Source: JAVWHP01 sp036639955
Lineage (GTDB): Bacteria > Bacillota_I > Bacilli_A > Erysipelotrichales > Erysipelotrichaceae
Direction: 5' to 3'
Length of the DNA stretch: 64,000 bases
Assembly (NCBI GenBank): GCA_036639955.1
Contig: JAVWHP010000002.1
Coordinates: 62,001 to 126,000, forward strand
Under the pieces are notes generated by a model that searched no databases, was not told the DNA's origin, and saw only the letters and a list, made by a program, of their open reading frames with translations. This document shows positions 51,349 to 60,194 of the stretch, piece by piece; position 1 is the stretch's first letter, and each line of letters starts with the position of its first letter. The translations under genes were made by a program, and so were the position numbers.

Positions 51349-52261
51349 AAAACTAATAGGATTAGACTACTATAAAATTAATATAACTACTATAGAACTA
51401 ATAACCTATATAAATTCCAATAAAATTAGTATTTATGAACTTAAAGAATATAATAACTATATAGGCTTTTATGCTAATATAAAAGATCGTAATAAACTTA
51501 AACAACTAAATAATATTATAAGCATTAAAAGTATAGGAACTATAGGTTATTTATTTCATACTTTTATACATATAGATATATTAATAGCTATATCTACTGC
51601 TATAATATTATATATATTTATAAGTAATAATACTATTTATATTGATATAGTAGGAGAAGATACTAATACTAAAAATGCTATTGTTAGTACTTTAAATAAT
51701 TTAAATTATAAAGTACCTTTTCTTAAAGAAGATCCTTTAGTAATAAAAGATTTATTAAAAGATAATCTTAAGAATAATATAAATTGGTTAGAAATATCTA
51801 ATATAGGTAGTTGTTTAAAGATAAGTTATACTCCTAAATATATAGTTAATAAGAATATTAATACTAATAATAATATTATAGCTACTAAAGATGGAGTAAT
51901 AGCAAGTTTTGATATTATAAGAGGTAATAAGTTAGTTAAGATTAACGATTATGTTAAAAAAGGAGATATATTAGTTAGTAATACTGTAATAGATAGTATG
52001 AATATAAGTGAATCTATTGATGTTAATGGTAAGGTTTATGCGTATACTTGGTATACAATAAATGTAGAAATAGATGAAAAGAGTAGTATAGATGCTTTTG
52101 ATTATTATAAATTATTATTTGAAGCTAGAAGAACTATAGCTAAAGAGATAGGTGATGGAGAGAAAATAATTAAAGAAAATGTTTTGCATTTTGAACCTAA
52201 AGTAGGTAAAATGAATATGCAGGTGCATTATACTTTATTAGAAGTTATAGGTACTAGCTAA
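51338..52261 (+). CDS. yqfD: Sporulation protein YqfD
   Basis: A 307-residue protein with one transmembrane region (about 85-105) and the YqfD pattern of an N-terminal cytoplasmic domain, then extracytoplasmic repeats (ATKDGVIASFDIIRGNKLVKINDYVKKGDILVSN, VNGKVYAYTWYTINVEI). YqfD is required for sporulation in Bacillus, acting in the mother cell. Codons are extremely A/T-biased even for this window. The phoP start is 16 bp after its stop. Confidence 0.85.
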   Translation: MNIKKLIGLDYYKINITTIELITYINSNKISIYELKEYNNYIGFYANIKDRNKLKQLNNIISIKSIGTIGYLFHTFIHIDILIAISTAIILYIFISNNTIYIDIVGEDTNTKNAIVSTLNNLNYKVPFLKEDPLVIKDLLKDNLKNNINWLEISNIGSCLKISYTPKYIVNKNINTNNNIIATKDGVIASFDIIRGNKLVKINDYVKKGDILVSNTVIDSMNISESIDVNGKVYAYTWYTINVEIDEKSSIDAFDYYKLLFEARRTIAKEIGDGEKIIKENVLHFEPKVGKMNMQVHYTLLEVIGTS

Positions 52262-52277
52262 GAGAAGAGGTTAATAT

Positions 52278-52952
52278 ATGGAAAAGATATTGTTAATTGA
52301 AGATGAAGCAAATATTAGAAAAGTTATAGCGTATGAATTAAGACAAGCTAATTATGAAGTTATAGAATGTGAAGATGGAGAAAGTGCATTAGCTATAGGA
52401 TTAAAAGATCATTTTGATTTAATGATTATAGATTGGATGCTTCCTAAAATTAGTGGTATAGAACTTTTAGAAAGATTCAAAAATGAAGGCTTAGATTCAA
52501 TTATTATGATGCTTACAGCTCGTGATGAAGAATATGATATATTACATGCATTTGAACTTGGAGCTGATGATTATGTAACTAAGCCTTTTTCTCCTAGACA
52601 ACTTAGAGCTAGAGTAAATGCACATTTAAAACGCGTTATTAAAAGTGATGTAGCTAACTTAAGTATTGGTAGCGTTAAGATGGATTTAGCTCGTAGAGTA
52701 GCTAAAATTAGTGATGTAGCATTAGAATTAACTAAGAAAGAATTTGATCTGTTAGAATTCTTTATAAAGAATCGTGGTATTGTTTTATCTAGAGATAATA
52801 TATTAAATAGTATTTGGGGCTTTGATTATGATGGAGATACTAGAATTGTAGATGTTCATGTATTTAAACTGAGAACTAAATTATCTAAGAGCGATGTATC
52901 TATCAAATCTTCACGTGGTATTGGTTACTTAATGGATACAACTAATGAATAA
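52278..52952 (+). CDS. phoP: PhoP-like OmpR-family response regulator
   Basis: A 224-residue regulator: receiver domain with phospho-acceptor D52 (MIIDWMLP), conserved Thr in MLTARD and Lys in VTKPFSPRQ; winged-helix DNA-binding domain ending LRTKLSKSDVSIKSSRGIGYL. Placed before phoR and pst genes, it should activate the phosphate regulon. It overlaps phoR by 8 bp. It may be transcribed from the yqfC region, since no terminator lies between. Confidence 0.92.
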   Translation: MEKILLIEDEANIRKVIAYELRQANYEVIECEDGESALAIGLKDHFDLMIIDWMLPKISGIELLERFKNEGLDSIIMMLTARDEEYDILHAFELGADDYVTKPFSPRQLRARVNAHLKRVIKSDVANLSIGSVKMDLARRVAKISDVALELTKKEFDLLEFFIKNRGIVLSRDNILNSIWGFDYDGDTRIVDVHVFKLRTKLSKSDVSIKSSRGIGYLMDTTNE

Positions 52953-54159
52953 ATATACTTCAATTATTAGTATAACTGCTATAAGTTTATTAATAAATTA
53001 CTGTTTTAATATTAATAGTTATTTATTAATTATATTAATTAGTGTAGGTTGTATAATCATATTAAATATTAATGATTCTAAAACTAAACTACTATTAAAA
53101 AATGAAACTCAATCTTTAAAAAACAAAATACAAACTACTACAAGTGATGCTCATTTAAAGAATAAACAACTACTGACTCTAATATCAAGTATTCCTTTTC
53201 CAATGCTACTATTAGATGCTAAAGGTAAATTAGTAATTTATAATAGTTTATTAGAAGAGTTCAGATCTAATACTTATAACGATGAATTAACTTATTTACA
53301 TAATGATTATCCTCATGTAATGCAAGAATGTATAAAAGATGCTTATATTTTAGAAAAGAGTTTCGATAAAATTATTAAAATAAATAATATTGAATATCAG
53401 AGTATAGCAGTACCAGTTACTACTAATGGCATATTTTCTGGCTGTTTAGTTATCTTTCAAGACATATCTAAAACACTTGAAGGAGAAAAACTACAAAAAC
53501 GTTTTATAGCAGATGCTTCTCATGAATTAAAAACCCCAATAGCTGCCATCAAAGGCATGATTGAAATCCTTAATTCTAAGGATTTCAATGATGACATAAC
53601 AAGAATAGACTTTCTACAACAAATAGAAATTGAAACATCAAGGCTTAACAATCTAGTTCAAGATCTATTATCAATTTCAAGATTAAGCGTTGATGTACCC
53701 TTATTAAACCGTAAGAATTTTAATCCTTGCGAACTCCTAGATAATGTATGCAGTTCGTTTGAATTGATAAGTAAACAAAAGAACATTAAATTTAAAAAAG
53801 ATTATGGGTGTAAAGATTTAGTGTTTGCTGATTATGCTAAACTTTCACAAGTATTTAGTAATTTAATAAGTAATGCAATTAAGTATTCTAGTGGTGGAAC
53901 GATATCGATTAGTACTTTTAAAGATGATAATCATTATTTTATTTCGATATCGGATGAAGGACAAGGATTGACTCCTTCGCAAGTTAATAAGATATTTGAT
54001 CGTTTCTATCGTGTAGATAGTGATAGATCAAGAGAAAGTGGTGGAAGTGGACTAGGTTTAGCTATTGTTAAATCAATTATCGAAGCTCATCAAGGCAACA
54101 TTGAAGTATTCTCTAAAATTAATGAAGGAACTACTTTTAAAATATCGTTAAATAACTAA
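52945..54159 (+). CDS. phoR: PhoR-like sensor histidine kinase
   Basis: A 404-residue kinase with two N-terminal membrane helices (about 5-40, very short outer loop), a PAS domain (about 75-175), H-box FIADASHELKTPIAAIKG with H193, an N-box and ATP-lid motifs DEGQGLTPSQ and GGSGLGLAIV. The short extracytoplasmic part fits sensing through PstSCAB/PhoU rather than direct phosphate binding. A perfect 13-bp hairpin follows the H-box (53560-53589). Confidence 0.92.
   Translation: MNKYTSIISITAISLLINYCFNINSYLLIILISVGCIIILNINDSKTKLLLKNETQSLKNKIQTTTSDAHLKNKQLLTLISSIPFPMLLLDAKGKLVIYNSLLEEFRSNTYNDELTYLHNDYPHVMQECIKDAYILEKSFDKIIKINNIEYQSIAVPVTTNGIFSGCLVIFQDISKTLEGEKLQKRFIADASHELKTPIAAIKGMIEILNSKDFNDDITRIDFLQQIEIETSRLNNLVQDLLSISRLSVDVPLLNRKNFNPCELLDNVCSSFELISKQKNIKFKKDYGCKDLVFADYAKLSQVFSNLISNAIKYSSGGTISISTFKDDNHYFISISDEGQGLTPSQVNKIFDRFYRVDSDRSRESGGSGLGLAIVKSIIEAHQGNIEVFSKINEGTTFKISLNN
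53560..53589. repeat. Perfect 13-bp hairpin in phoR after the H-box codons
   Basis: ATTGAAATCCTTA and TAAGGATTTCAAT are exact reverse complements with the 4-nt loop ATTC; after a G-G mismatch three more pairs extend the stem. Confidence 0.95.
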
Positions 54160-54195
54160 ATAAATACCGTTCATATTTGAACGGTATTTATTTAG
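54156..54195 (+). terminator. Terminator of phoPR
   Basis: CTAAATAAATACCGTTCA and TGAACGGTATTTATTTAG form a perfect 18-bp stem with loop TATT, including the phoR stop codon. The T-run is poor, but the stem is exceptionally long. Confidence 0.8.
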
Positions 54196-54215
54196 TTAAG
54201 AAGGGAATAGTAGGT

Positions 54216-54276
54216 ATAATACTTTTATTAACAGTAACTTAACAAAACTATCATATTAAGTTAATAAAAGTATTAT
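54216..54276 (+). promoter_or_regulatory. Pho-type promoter of pstS: 11-bp-phased TTAACA repeats inside a 17-bp inverted repeat
   Basis: TTAACA occurs at 54228-54233 and 54239-54244, a weak copy at 54250-54255 and TTAATA at 54261-54266, all exactly 11 bp apart, as for Bacillus PhoP boxes. A -10-like TATTAT is at 54271-54276 without a good -35, typical of PhoP-activated promoters. In addition ATAATACTTTTATTAAC (54216-54232) and GTTAATAAAAGTATTAT (54260-54276) are a perfect 17-bp inverted repeat around it. Confidence 0.85.
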
Positions 54277-54305
54277 AAAATGTTGGAGAACACAGGAGGA
54301 ATACT

Positions 54306-55100
54306 ATGAAAAAAATATTAACTTGTTTAGTAATGCTAACACTACTTGCTGGATGTGGATCATCAGCAACAAGCGAAACAAATTTAACTGTAGGAGGTTC
54401 TACTTCTATCCAACCTTTAATGGAGGACTTCTCAGCAGGGTTTGAAGCTAAAGAATTAGGAACTCTAGATATTCAAGGTGGAGGATCAGGCGTAGGAATT
54501 AAAGGTGTTAATTCTAATGCATTCCAAGTAGGGATGGTATCAAGAGAATTAACAACAGAAGAAAGTGCTTCATTAGATGTACATGAAATAGCAATAGATG
54601 GAATTTGTGTGATTCTAAATAAAGAAAATAAACTTGAAGATCTTACAACTGAACAAATTAAAGACATCTTTACTGGAAAGATAACTAATTGGAAAGAAGT
54701 TGGCGGTGCTGATAACCCAATTGCGGTAATCTCACGTGAAGATGGATCAGGAACAAGAGCAGCATTTGAAGAAATAGTAGGCTATAAAGCGAAAGAACTA
54801 GTAGCTAATGCTGAAATTCAAAAAGCAACTAATGCTTTAATACAGTCTGTAGATTCTAATCCTAATGCAATAGGGTTTATATCACTAGGAAGTCTTAAAG
54901 ATAGTGTTAAAGCAGCAAATGTTAATGGAGTAGTAGCTAATGTAGAAAACATTACAAATAAAACATACAAGTTACAAAGACCATATAACTTAGTAAGTAA
55001 AAAAGGAAATGAAGCAGAAATTAAACCTTTACTAGATTACATAAAAAGTGAAGATGGAAAGAAAATAATCGTCGATAAGAAATATATCCCCGTTGAATAG
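54306..55100 (+). CDS. pstS: Phosphate-binding lipoprotein PstS
   Basis: A 264-residue solute-binding lipoprotein: lipobox LAGC, then the phosphate-site motifs GGSTSIQP, GGGSGVGIKG and ISREDGSGTRAAFE. It captures phosphate outside the membrane for PstCAB. ACAGGAGGA precedes the ATG. It is first in the pstSCAB-phoU operon under the Pho-type promoter. Confidence 0.96.
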   Translation: MKKILTCLVMLTLLAGCGSSATSETNLTVGGSTSIQPLMEDFSAGFEAKELGTLDIQGGGSGVGIKGVNSNAFQVGMVSRELTTEESASLDVHEIAIDGICVILNKENKLEDLTTEQIKDIFTGKITNWKEVGGADNPIAVISREDGSGTRAAFEEIVGYKAKELVANAEIQKATNALIQSVDSNPNAIGFISLGSLKDSVKAANVNGVVANVENITNKTYKLQRPYNLVSKKGNEAEIKPLLDYIKSEDGKKIIVDKKYIPVE

Positions 55101-55112
55101 GAGCATTTAAAA

Positions 55113-56000
55113 ATGAATGATATTACAAGAAAGAATTTAATCGATAAAGTATTTAAGATTATAGTAATGGTATTTGCTAGTCTATCAATCATTTCACTAG
55201 GAGCAATCCTAGTTTTTATACTTGTTCGAGCATTACCCTTATTTAAAGAAGTAAATATAATAGATTTTATAACTGGAACTACCTGGAGCCCTTCTGAAAA
55301 TATATTTGGTATAGCACCATTTATATTATCAAGTCTATTAACTACAATGTTAGCTGTAGTTATTGGTATCCCAATTGGATTGTATACCGCTATATTTATA
55401 GCTGAAATAGCTAATAAACATTTCTCTAAGTTAATGTTAAATGTAGTAGAAATTTTAGCGGCTATACCTTCTGTAATATATGGATTCTTTGGAATAACTG
55501 TAGTAGTTCCTTTTATACAAGACTTATTTAATTTAAGAAGCGGATCCACATTATTAACAGCTTCTTTAATATTAGCATTAATGGTATTACCAACCGTAGT
55601 ATCATTATCTACATCAGCATTAAAAAGCGTACCAACCAGTATTAAAGAAGGATCTCTCGCTTTAGGAGCAACTAAACTACAAACTATCTTTAAAACTATG
55701 ATACCATATGCTAAGTCAGGTATTCTGACTTCATTTGTATTAGGTATAGGACGCGCGTTAGGAGAAACCATGGCTGTAATATTAATAGCTGGTAACTCAA
55801 CTAATATGCCGATATTAAATCCTTTATACCAAGCTTTTTTAAATGGAGGAAGGACATTAACTGGTAACATAGTAATAGATTTAGATTATGCATCAGGTAT
55901 CCATGAAAGTGCATTATTTGCTACAGGTGTTATATTATTCCTATTTGTAAGTATTTTAAATTTAATAATCTTATATATAAATAATAGGAAGGTGAAATAA
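55113..56000 (+). CDS. pstC: Phosphate ABC transporter permease PstC
   Basis: A 295-residue permease with six membrane helices and the EAA-loop region EGSLALGATKLQTIFKTMIPYAKSGI. It forms the channel with PstA. It starts 12 bp after pstS. Confidence 0.95.
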   Translation: MNDITRKNLIDKVFKIIVMVFASLSIISLGAILVFILVRALPLFKEVNIIDFITGTTWSPSENIFGIAPFILSSLLTTMLAVVIGIPIGLYTAIFIAEIANKHFSKLMLNVVEILAAIPSVIYGFFGITVVVPFIQDLFNLRSGSTLLTASLILALMVLPTVVSLSTSALKSVPTSIKEGSLALGATKLQTIFKTMIPYAKSGILTSFVLGIGRALGETMAVILIAGNSTNMPILNPLYQAFLNGGRTLTGNIVIDLDYASGIHESALFATGVILFLFVSILNLIILYINNRKVK

Positions 56001-56001
56001 T

Positions 56002-56829
56002 ATGAAAAGAAAAATAATAGATAAAGTAAATTTAATATTAATATATACTAGTGCTACAATCTGTTTATTAACTATGATAGGTATTGCATATTTTATATTA
56101 AAGAATGGGTTAGCTTATGTTTCATTAGATTTTATATTTGGTGATTATCGTAGTGGTGGTATACTTAACATGATAGTAGGTACTTTATATATAGTATTAT
56201 TAAGTATCCTTATAGCTACTCCTATTGGGATATTGACTGCTTTATATTTAAATGAATATGCTAAAGAAAATAAATGGAGTAGAATATTAAGGTTTGCTAT
56301 AGATGGGCTAGTGTCTGTTCCATCTATTGTATATGGATTATTTGGGTTCTCATTATTTGTTACAGTATTAAAGTTTAAGTATTCTATATTATCAGGTTCT
56401 TTAACTTTAACTATAATGATACTACCTGTTATAATTAAGACTGTAGAAGAAGCTTTAAAGAGTGTTCCCAATGAGATTAGAGAAGGTTCTTTAGCATTAG
56501 GTGCTAGTAAGGTGCAAACCCTAATTAAGGTTGTAATACCGGCATCATTATCAGGAATAGTTACTGCTATAATATTAGCAATCGGTAGAGTAATAAGTGA
56601 AAGTGCTCCTTTAATATTAACTGCTGGAATGGTAGCTAGAATGCCTAATAGTATAATGGATTCAAGTAGAACATTAACTACACACTTATATTACTTAGCA
56701 AGTGAAGGTACAAGTAATGAAGCGCTTAATGAAGCGTATGCTACAGCTTGTGTATTATTAATAGTAATTATATTTATAAATATTATGACTAAACTTATAG
56801 CTAAGTTTATTGAAAAGAAAGTAGGGTAA
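56002..56829 (+). CDS. pstA: Phosphate ABC transporter permease PstA
   Basis: A 275-residue permease paralogous to PstC, with VPSIVYGLFGFSLFV and the EAA-type loop EGSLALGASKVQTLIKVVIPASLSGI. It starts 1 bp after pstC and ends 1 bp before pstB, so expression is tightly coupled. Confidence 0.95.
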   Translation: MKRKIIDKVNLILIYTSATICLLTMIGIAYFILKNGLAYVSLDFIFGDYRSGGILNMIVGTLYIVLLSILIATPIGILTALYLNEYAKENKWSRILRFAIDGLVSVPSIVYGLFGFSLFVTVLKFKYSILSGSLTLTIMILPVIIKTVEEALKSVPNEIREGSLALGASKVQTLIKVVIPASLSGIVTAIILAIGRVISESAPLILTAGMVARMPNSIMDSSRTLTTHLYYLASEGTSNEALNEAYATACVLLIVIIFINIMTKLIAKFIEKKVG

Positions 56830-56830
56830 A

Positions 56831-57589
56831 ATGATGGATATAAAATTCAGTGTAAAAAATTTAGAATTATATTATGGAGATGCTATTGCTTTAAAGAGCA
56901 TTAATATGGAAGTGCCGAGTGGTAAAGTAACAGCTTTAATTGGACCTAGTGGTTGTGGTAAATCAACATTTTTAAGAACTTTAAATAGAATGAACGATCT
57001 TATAGATACAGTTAAAACTAGTGGTGAAGTAATATTTAATAATAATAACATTTTAGATAGTGATACTGATGTTACTGAACTACGTACTAAAGTAGGTATG
57101 GTATTTCAAAAACCAAATCCTTTTCCAATGAGTATATATGAAAATGTAGTTTATGGTTTAAGATGCCAAGGTATAAAAGACAAGAAGATACTAGATGAAG
57201 TAGTAGAAACATCATTAAAACAAGCGGCATTATGGGAAGAAGTTAAAGATCGTCTAAATAAATCAGCAATTTCTTTATCTGGTGGTCAGCAGCAACGTCT
57301 ATGTATTGCTCGTTGTATTGCTATGAAACCTGAAGTAATATTAATGGACGAGCCTACAAGTGCACTAGACCCTATAGCTACAACAAAGATTGAAGATCTT
57401 ATAGAATCATTAAAGAAGCAATATACTATACTTATAGTTACACATTCAATGCAACAAGCAGCACGTGTTTCAGATTATACAGCTTTCTTTTTAATGGGAG
57501 AAGTAGTAGAATATGATGAAACTAATATTCTATTTTCTAAACCTAAGGATAAACGTTGTGAAGATTATATTACCGGAAGATTCGGATAG
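56831..57589 (+). CDS. pstB: Phosphate ABC transporter ATPase PstB
   Basis: A 252-residue ATPase with Walker A GPSGCGKST (about 35-43), signature LSGGQQQRLCIAR, Walker B VILMDEPTSALDP and the PstB-specific GMVFQKPNPFPMSIYENV. Two adjacent ATG codons (56831 and 56834) are possible starts. It powers phosphate import. Confidence 0.97.
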   Translation: MMDIKFSVKNLELYYGDAIALKSINMEVPSGKVTALIGPSGCGKSTFLRTLNRMNDLIDTVKTSGEVIFNNNNILDSDTDVTELRTKVGMVFQKPNPFPMSIYENVVYGLRCQGIKDKKILDEVVETSLKQAALWEEVKDRLNKSAISLSGGQQQRLCIARCIAMKPEVILMDEPTSALDPIATTKIEDLIESLKKQYTILIVTHSMQQAARVSDYTAFFLMGEVVEYDETNILFSKPKDKRCEDYITGRFG

Positions 57590-57598
57590 GAGAACAAT

Positions 57599-58237
57599 AT
57601 GGTTATAAAAATGGATAAAAGCCTTAAGGCTATGGAAACATCGGTTTACAAGATGGGTGATAAAGTAATAGCTCAACACGAATTAGTTTGCGAACTGATT
57701 CGTAATAATGATTCAGATCTAGCTTTAAAGATTATTAGTAGTGATGATTTTATAAATCATATGGAAGAAGAAATTAATGATCAAGCATTTAGTTGTATTG
57801 CATTATTATCTCCAGTTGCTACTGATTTAAGAAGAGTTATAGTTGCTATTAAGATTGCCGGAGATCTAGAAAGAATAGGAGATTATGCTAAAAATATAGC
57901 TATGTATCTTATTAAACATCAACCGGATGATTATATTGTTGATTATGCTGAACAAATGATGAAGTACTTCCTTGATATGATTAAGGATGTAATGAAAGCA
58001 TATAAGAGCAGGGATGTTGATTTAGCATTCTCTATTCCTGAGCGTGATAAAAATATAGACACATTATTTAATGAACTAGGTACTAAACTTAAGAATCTAG
58101 ATGATATAGATCGTATGAAGAAGATTTTCTCTTTAACTTCTATGCTTCGTTCAATTGAACGTAGTGGTGATCACACTACTAATATTTGTGAAGAAGTAAT
58201 CTATTTGATAAAAGGTCAACATTACGATTTTGGATAA
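57599..58237 (+). CDS. phoU: Phosphate signalling protein PhoU
   Basis: A 212-residue helical protein with two three-helix bundles, each with the E-R-x-G-D metal-binding motif (DLERIGDYAKNIA; SIERSGDHTTNICEE). It links PstSCAB activity to PhoR and restrains Pho signalling when phosphate is plentiful. GGAGAAC precedes the start, 9 bp after pstB. Small palindromes cover the second motif (58148-58179). Confidence 0.95.
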   Translation: MVIKMDKSLKAMETSVYKMGDKVIAQHELVCELIRNNDSDLALKIISSDDFINHMEEEINDQAFSCIALLSPVATDLRRVIVAIKIAGDLERIGDYAKNIAMYLIKHQPDDYIVDYAEQMMKYFLDMIKDVMKAYKSRDVDLAFSIPERDKNIDTLFNELGTKLKNLDDIDRMKKIFSLTSMLRSIERSGDHTTNICEEVIYLIKGQHYDFG

Positions 58238-58276
58238 TAAAAAGTCTGTCACTCAAATGACAGACTTTTTATTATC
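58233..58276. terminator. Bidirectional terminator between phoU and the Na/Pi transporter
   Basis: GATAATAAAAAGTCTGTCA and TGACAGACTTTTTATTATC form a perfect 19-bp stem with a 6-nt loop. T-rich descending arms in both directions suit the two convergent genes. Confidence 0.93.
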
Positions 58277-58280
58277 TAAT

Positions 58281-59978
58281 TTATTTTATTTCTATAATGT
58301 TATCACCTTTTATTGGTGCTACATACTGTGGAACATTCTTGATAGAAGCAATGTTACAAGCATGATCACCAATACGTTCTAAGTTACCTAATATATCAAC
58401 ATAAACACTACCAGTAATAGCTGTTTTACATTCATCTGTAGCCATACGTTTAAAGTGTCTTTGACGTGCTTTTTCTTCTATTAAATCTAAGTAGTTTTCA
58501 CGATCTTCTAAACGATGAACAATATTTTCATCTTTAGTATCAAAGGCTTCTAGAGCCATTTTAATCATTTCATTAACTACTTCGTACATATCGTTAACAT
58601 CTTTTTTAGCAGCTTCTGAGAATTTACCTTTTTCATCATAAGCCATCTCATAGAATTCTGCTAAATTCATAGCAATATCACCAATACGTTCAATATTTTT
58701 TATTACCTGAAGATTTTCTATTAGTTCATCTGTATCATGTTGACCTAGACTTTGATGAGCAATAACCATTAGATATTCAGTTATCTTAGTATCTAATGAA
58801 TTAATAGCATCTTCGAATTGATGAGCTATATCATTATGCTTACTAGAACCGGTATTAAAGTATTCTTTAGTAGCATTAATAGCTTCTATTGATAATTCTC
58901 CCATTTTTAATGTTGCTTGTTTAGAAATCCCTAAAGCACCAGCAGGTAATTCATTTGCTAATTTAGGATTTAAATCGTCTAATTTAACTTCTATTCTTTC
59001 TTGTTCATCACCACGTATTACACGTTTAATTATAGATACCATCGTACCAATAAATGGATATGCTACAATCGTGGTCGTGATATTAAATATAATGTGAGCC
59101 AGTGCAATCTGCATCATTGGTGTTATGGCAAAATCTACTGATAATGTTTCAATCAGAGCAACTAATGGATATAACAAACACATAAAGATTACAGTACCAG
59201 TCACATTAAATAGAACGTGAACTCCTGCAGCTCTTCTACTTGCAAGTGATCCACCTAAAGCAGCAATTACTGCTGTTACTGTTGTACCTATATTAGAACC
59301 AAATACAAAAGGTAAGGCAGCAACTAGTGTAATAGCTCCAGCATCATATAACTTTTGAATAATTCCTATTACGGCAGAACTAGATTGAACTACACCGGTC
59401 ATAATTGTTCCAGCAAGTAAACCTAATATTGGTTGATCTGCCATCGCAGTAGCAAAACTTTCAAACTGAGGGAATTGACCAAATAAACTTAATTGATCTC
59501 CCATTAGTTTTAAACCAAAGAATAATAAACCAAAGCCTAATATTATTTGTCCAGCATATGTAGTTTTCTTACGCTTAGAGAACACTACAATTAATACTCC
59601 AACAAATACAAAGTATAAAGCGAATTTTTCAATATTTAATCCAATTAATATAGCAGTAATAGTAGTACCAATGTTAGCACCCATTATTACTCCAATCGCT
59701 TGATCTAATCGCATAAGACCAGCTCTTACAAATCCAATTGCAATCGCAGTAGTAGCACTACTAGATTGTATGAATAATGTAATTAATGCTCCAATTAGGA
59801 TACCTTTCCATGGCTTAGATGTATATTTATCTATAATATCTCTTAGTTTATCACCAGCGATACTTTTAAGACCATCTCCCATATATTGAATACCAAATAA
59901 GAATAAAGCAAATCCTCCAATTATTAAATCCCATTGGACAGATGCATAAGTAATAGTTTCAGTAGCAACTTCTATCAT
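58281..59978 (-). CDS. Na+/phosphate cotransporter with C-terminal PhoU-like domain
   Basis: A 565-residue protein of the Na/Pi-cotransport II family. Two inverted membrane repeats carry the QSSSA motif (LFIQSSSATTAIAIGFVRAG and VVQSSSAVIGIIQ), and a cytoplasmic PhoU-like helical domain follows (about 355-560, with IERIGDIAMNLAE and LERIGDHACNIA). It gives a second phosphate path besides Pst. The inner ATG at 59976-59978 is chosen because TAGGAGGA lies just before it and would be coding if the upstream in-frame ATG were used. It corresponds to Bacillus yqeW, relocated. Confidence 0.9.
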   Translation of the reverse strand: MIEVATETITYASVQWDLIIGGFALFLFGIQYMGDGLKSIAGDKLRDIIDKYTSKPWKGILIGALITLFIQSSSATTAIAIGFVRAGLMRLDQAIGVIMGANIGTTITAILIGLNIEKFALYFVFVGVLIVVFSKRKKTTYAGQIILGFGLLFFGLKLMGDQLSLFGQFPQFESFATAMADQPILGLLAGTIMTGVVQSSSAVIGIIQKLYDAGAITLVAALPFVFGSNIGTTVTAVIAALGGSLASRRAAGVHVLFNVTGTVIFMCLLYPLVALIETLSVDFAITPMMQIALAHIIFNITTTIVAYPFIGTMVSIIKRVIRGDEQERIEVKLDDLNPKLANELPAGALGISKQATLKMGELSIEAINATKEYFNTGSSKHNDIAHQFEDAINSLDTKITEYLMVIAHQSLGQHDTDELIENLQVIKNIERIGDIAMNLAEFYEMAYDEKGKFSEAAKKDVNDMYEVVNEMIKMALEAFDTKDENIVHRLEDRENYLDLIEEKARQRHFKRMATDECKTAITGSVYVDILGNLERIGDHACNIASIKNVPQYVAPIKGDNIIEIK

Positions 59979-60059
59979 ATAAATCCTCCTAAGCATACTT
60001 AACTATTCTAACATTTTTATTAATAATAAAATACTCTTTTTATAATATATTTTTAACTT

Positions 60060-60076
60060 TTACAATATTATGTTAA
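60060..60076 (-). promoter_or_regulatory. Weak Pho-box-like pair upstream of the Na/Pi transporter
   Basis: On the minus strand TTAACA (60071-60076) is followed at an 11-bp step by TTGTAA (60060-60065). Only one copy fits the PhoP half-site, so control by PhoP is a guess. The rest of 59979-60164 is AT-rich with nothing else recognisable. Confidence 0.25.
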
Positions 60077-60164
60077 AAAATAAACTAAATTCATCATTAA
60101 AACTTATATAACACCTTATTTTTATATAAAATTTAATAAATAATAATAAAGTAAGTAATCACTA

Positions 60165-60173
60165 TGGTATAAT
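60165..60173 (+). promoter_or_regulatory. Extended -10 promoter of the ybeY-dgkA-era-recO operon
   Basis: TGGTATAAT is an extended -10 element 21 bp before the ybeY ATG; no good -35 hexamer is seen. Confidence 0.6.
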
Positions 60174-60194
60174 ATTCTAGTAAAGAGGTGTCCT

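Noticed and set aside
55037..55870. Long minus-strand open frame of 277 codons opposite pstC
   Set aside because: It is a shadow of the well-supported pstC gene, without a ribosome site and with a low-complexity Ile/Asn-rich product.
57620..58179. Several 12-14-nt palindromes in phoU as protein-binding sites
   Set aside because: AGCCTTAAGGCT and CGTTCAATTGAACG are short enough to arise by chance in a window of this size; listed only as context for the hairpin theme.
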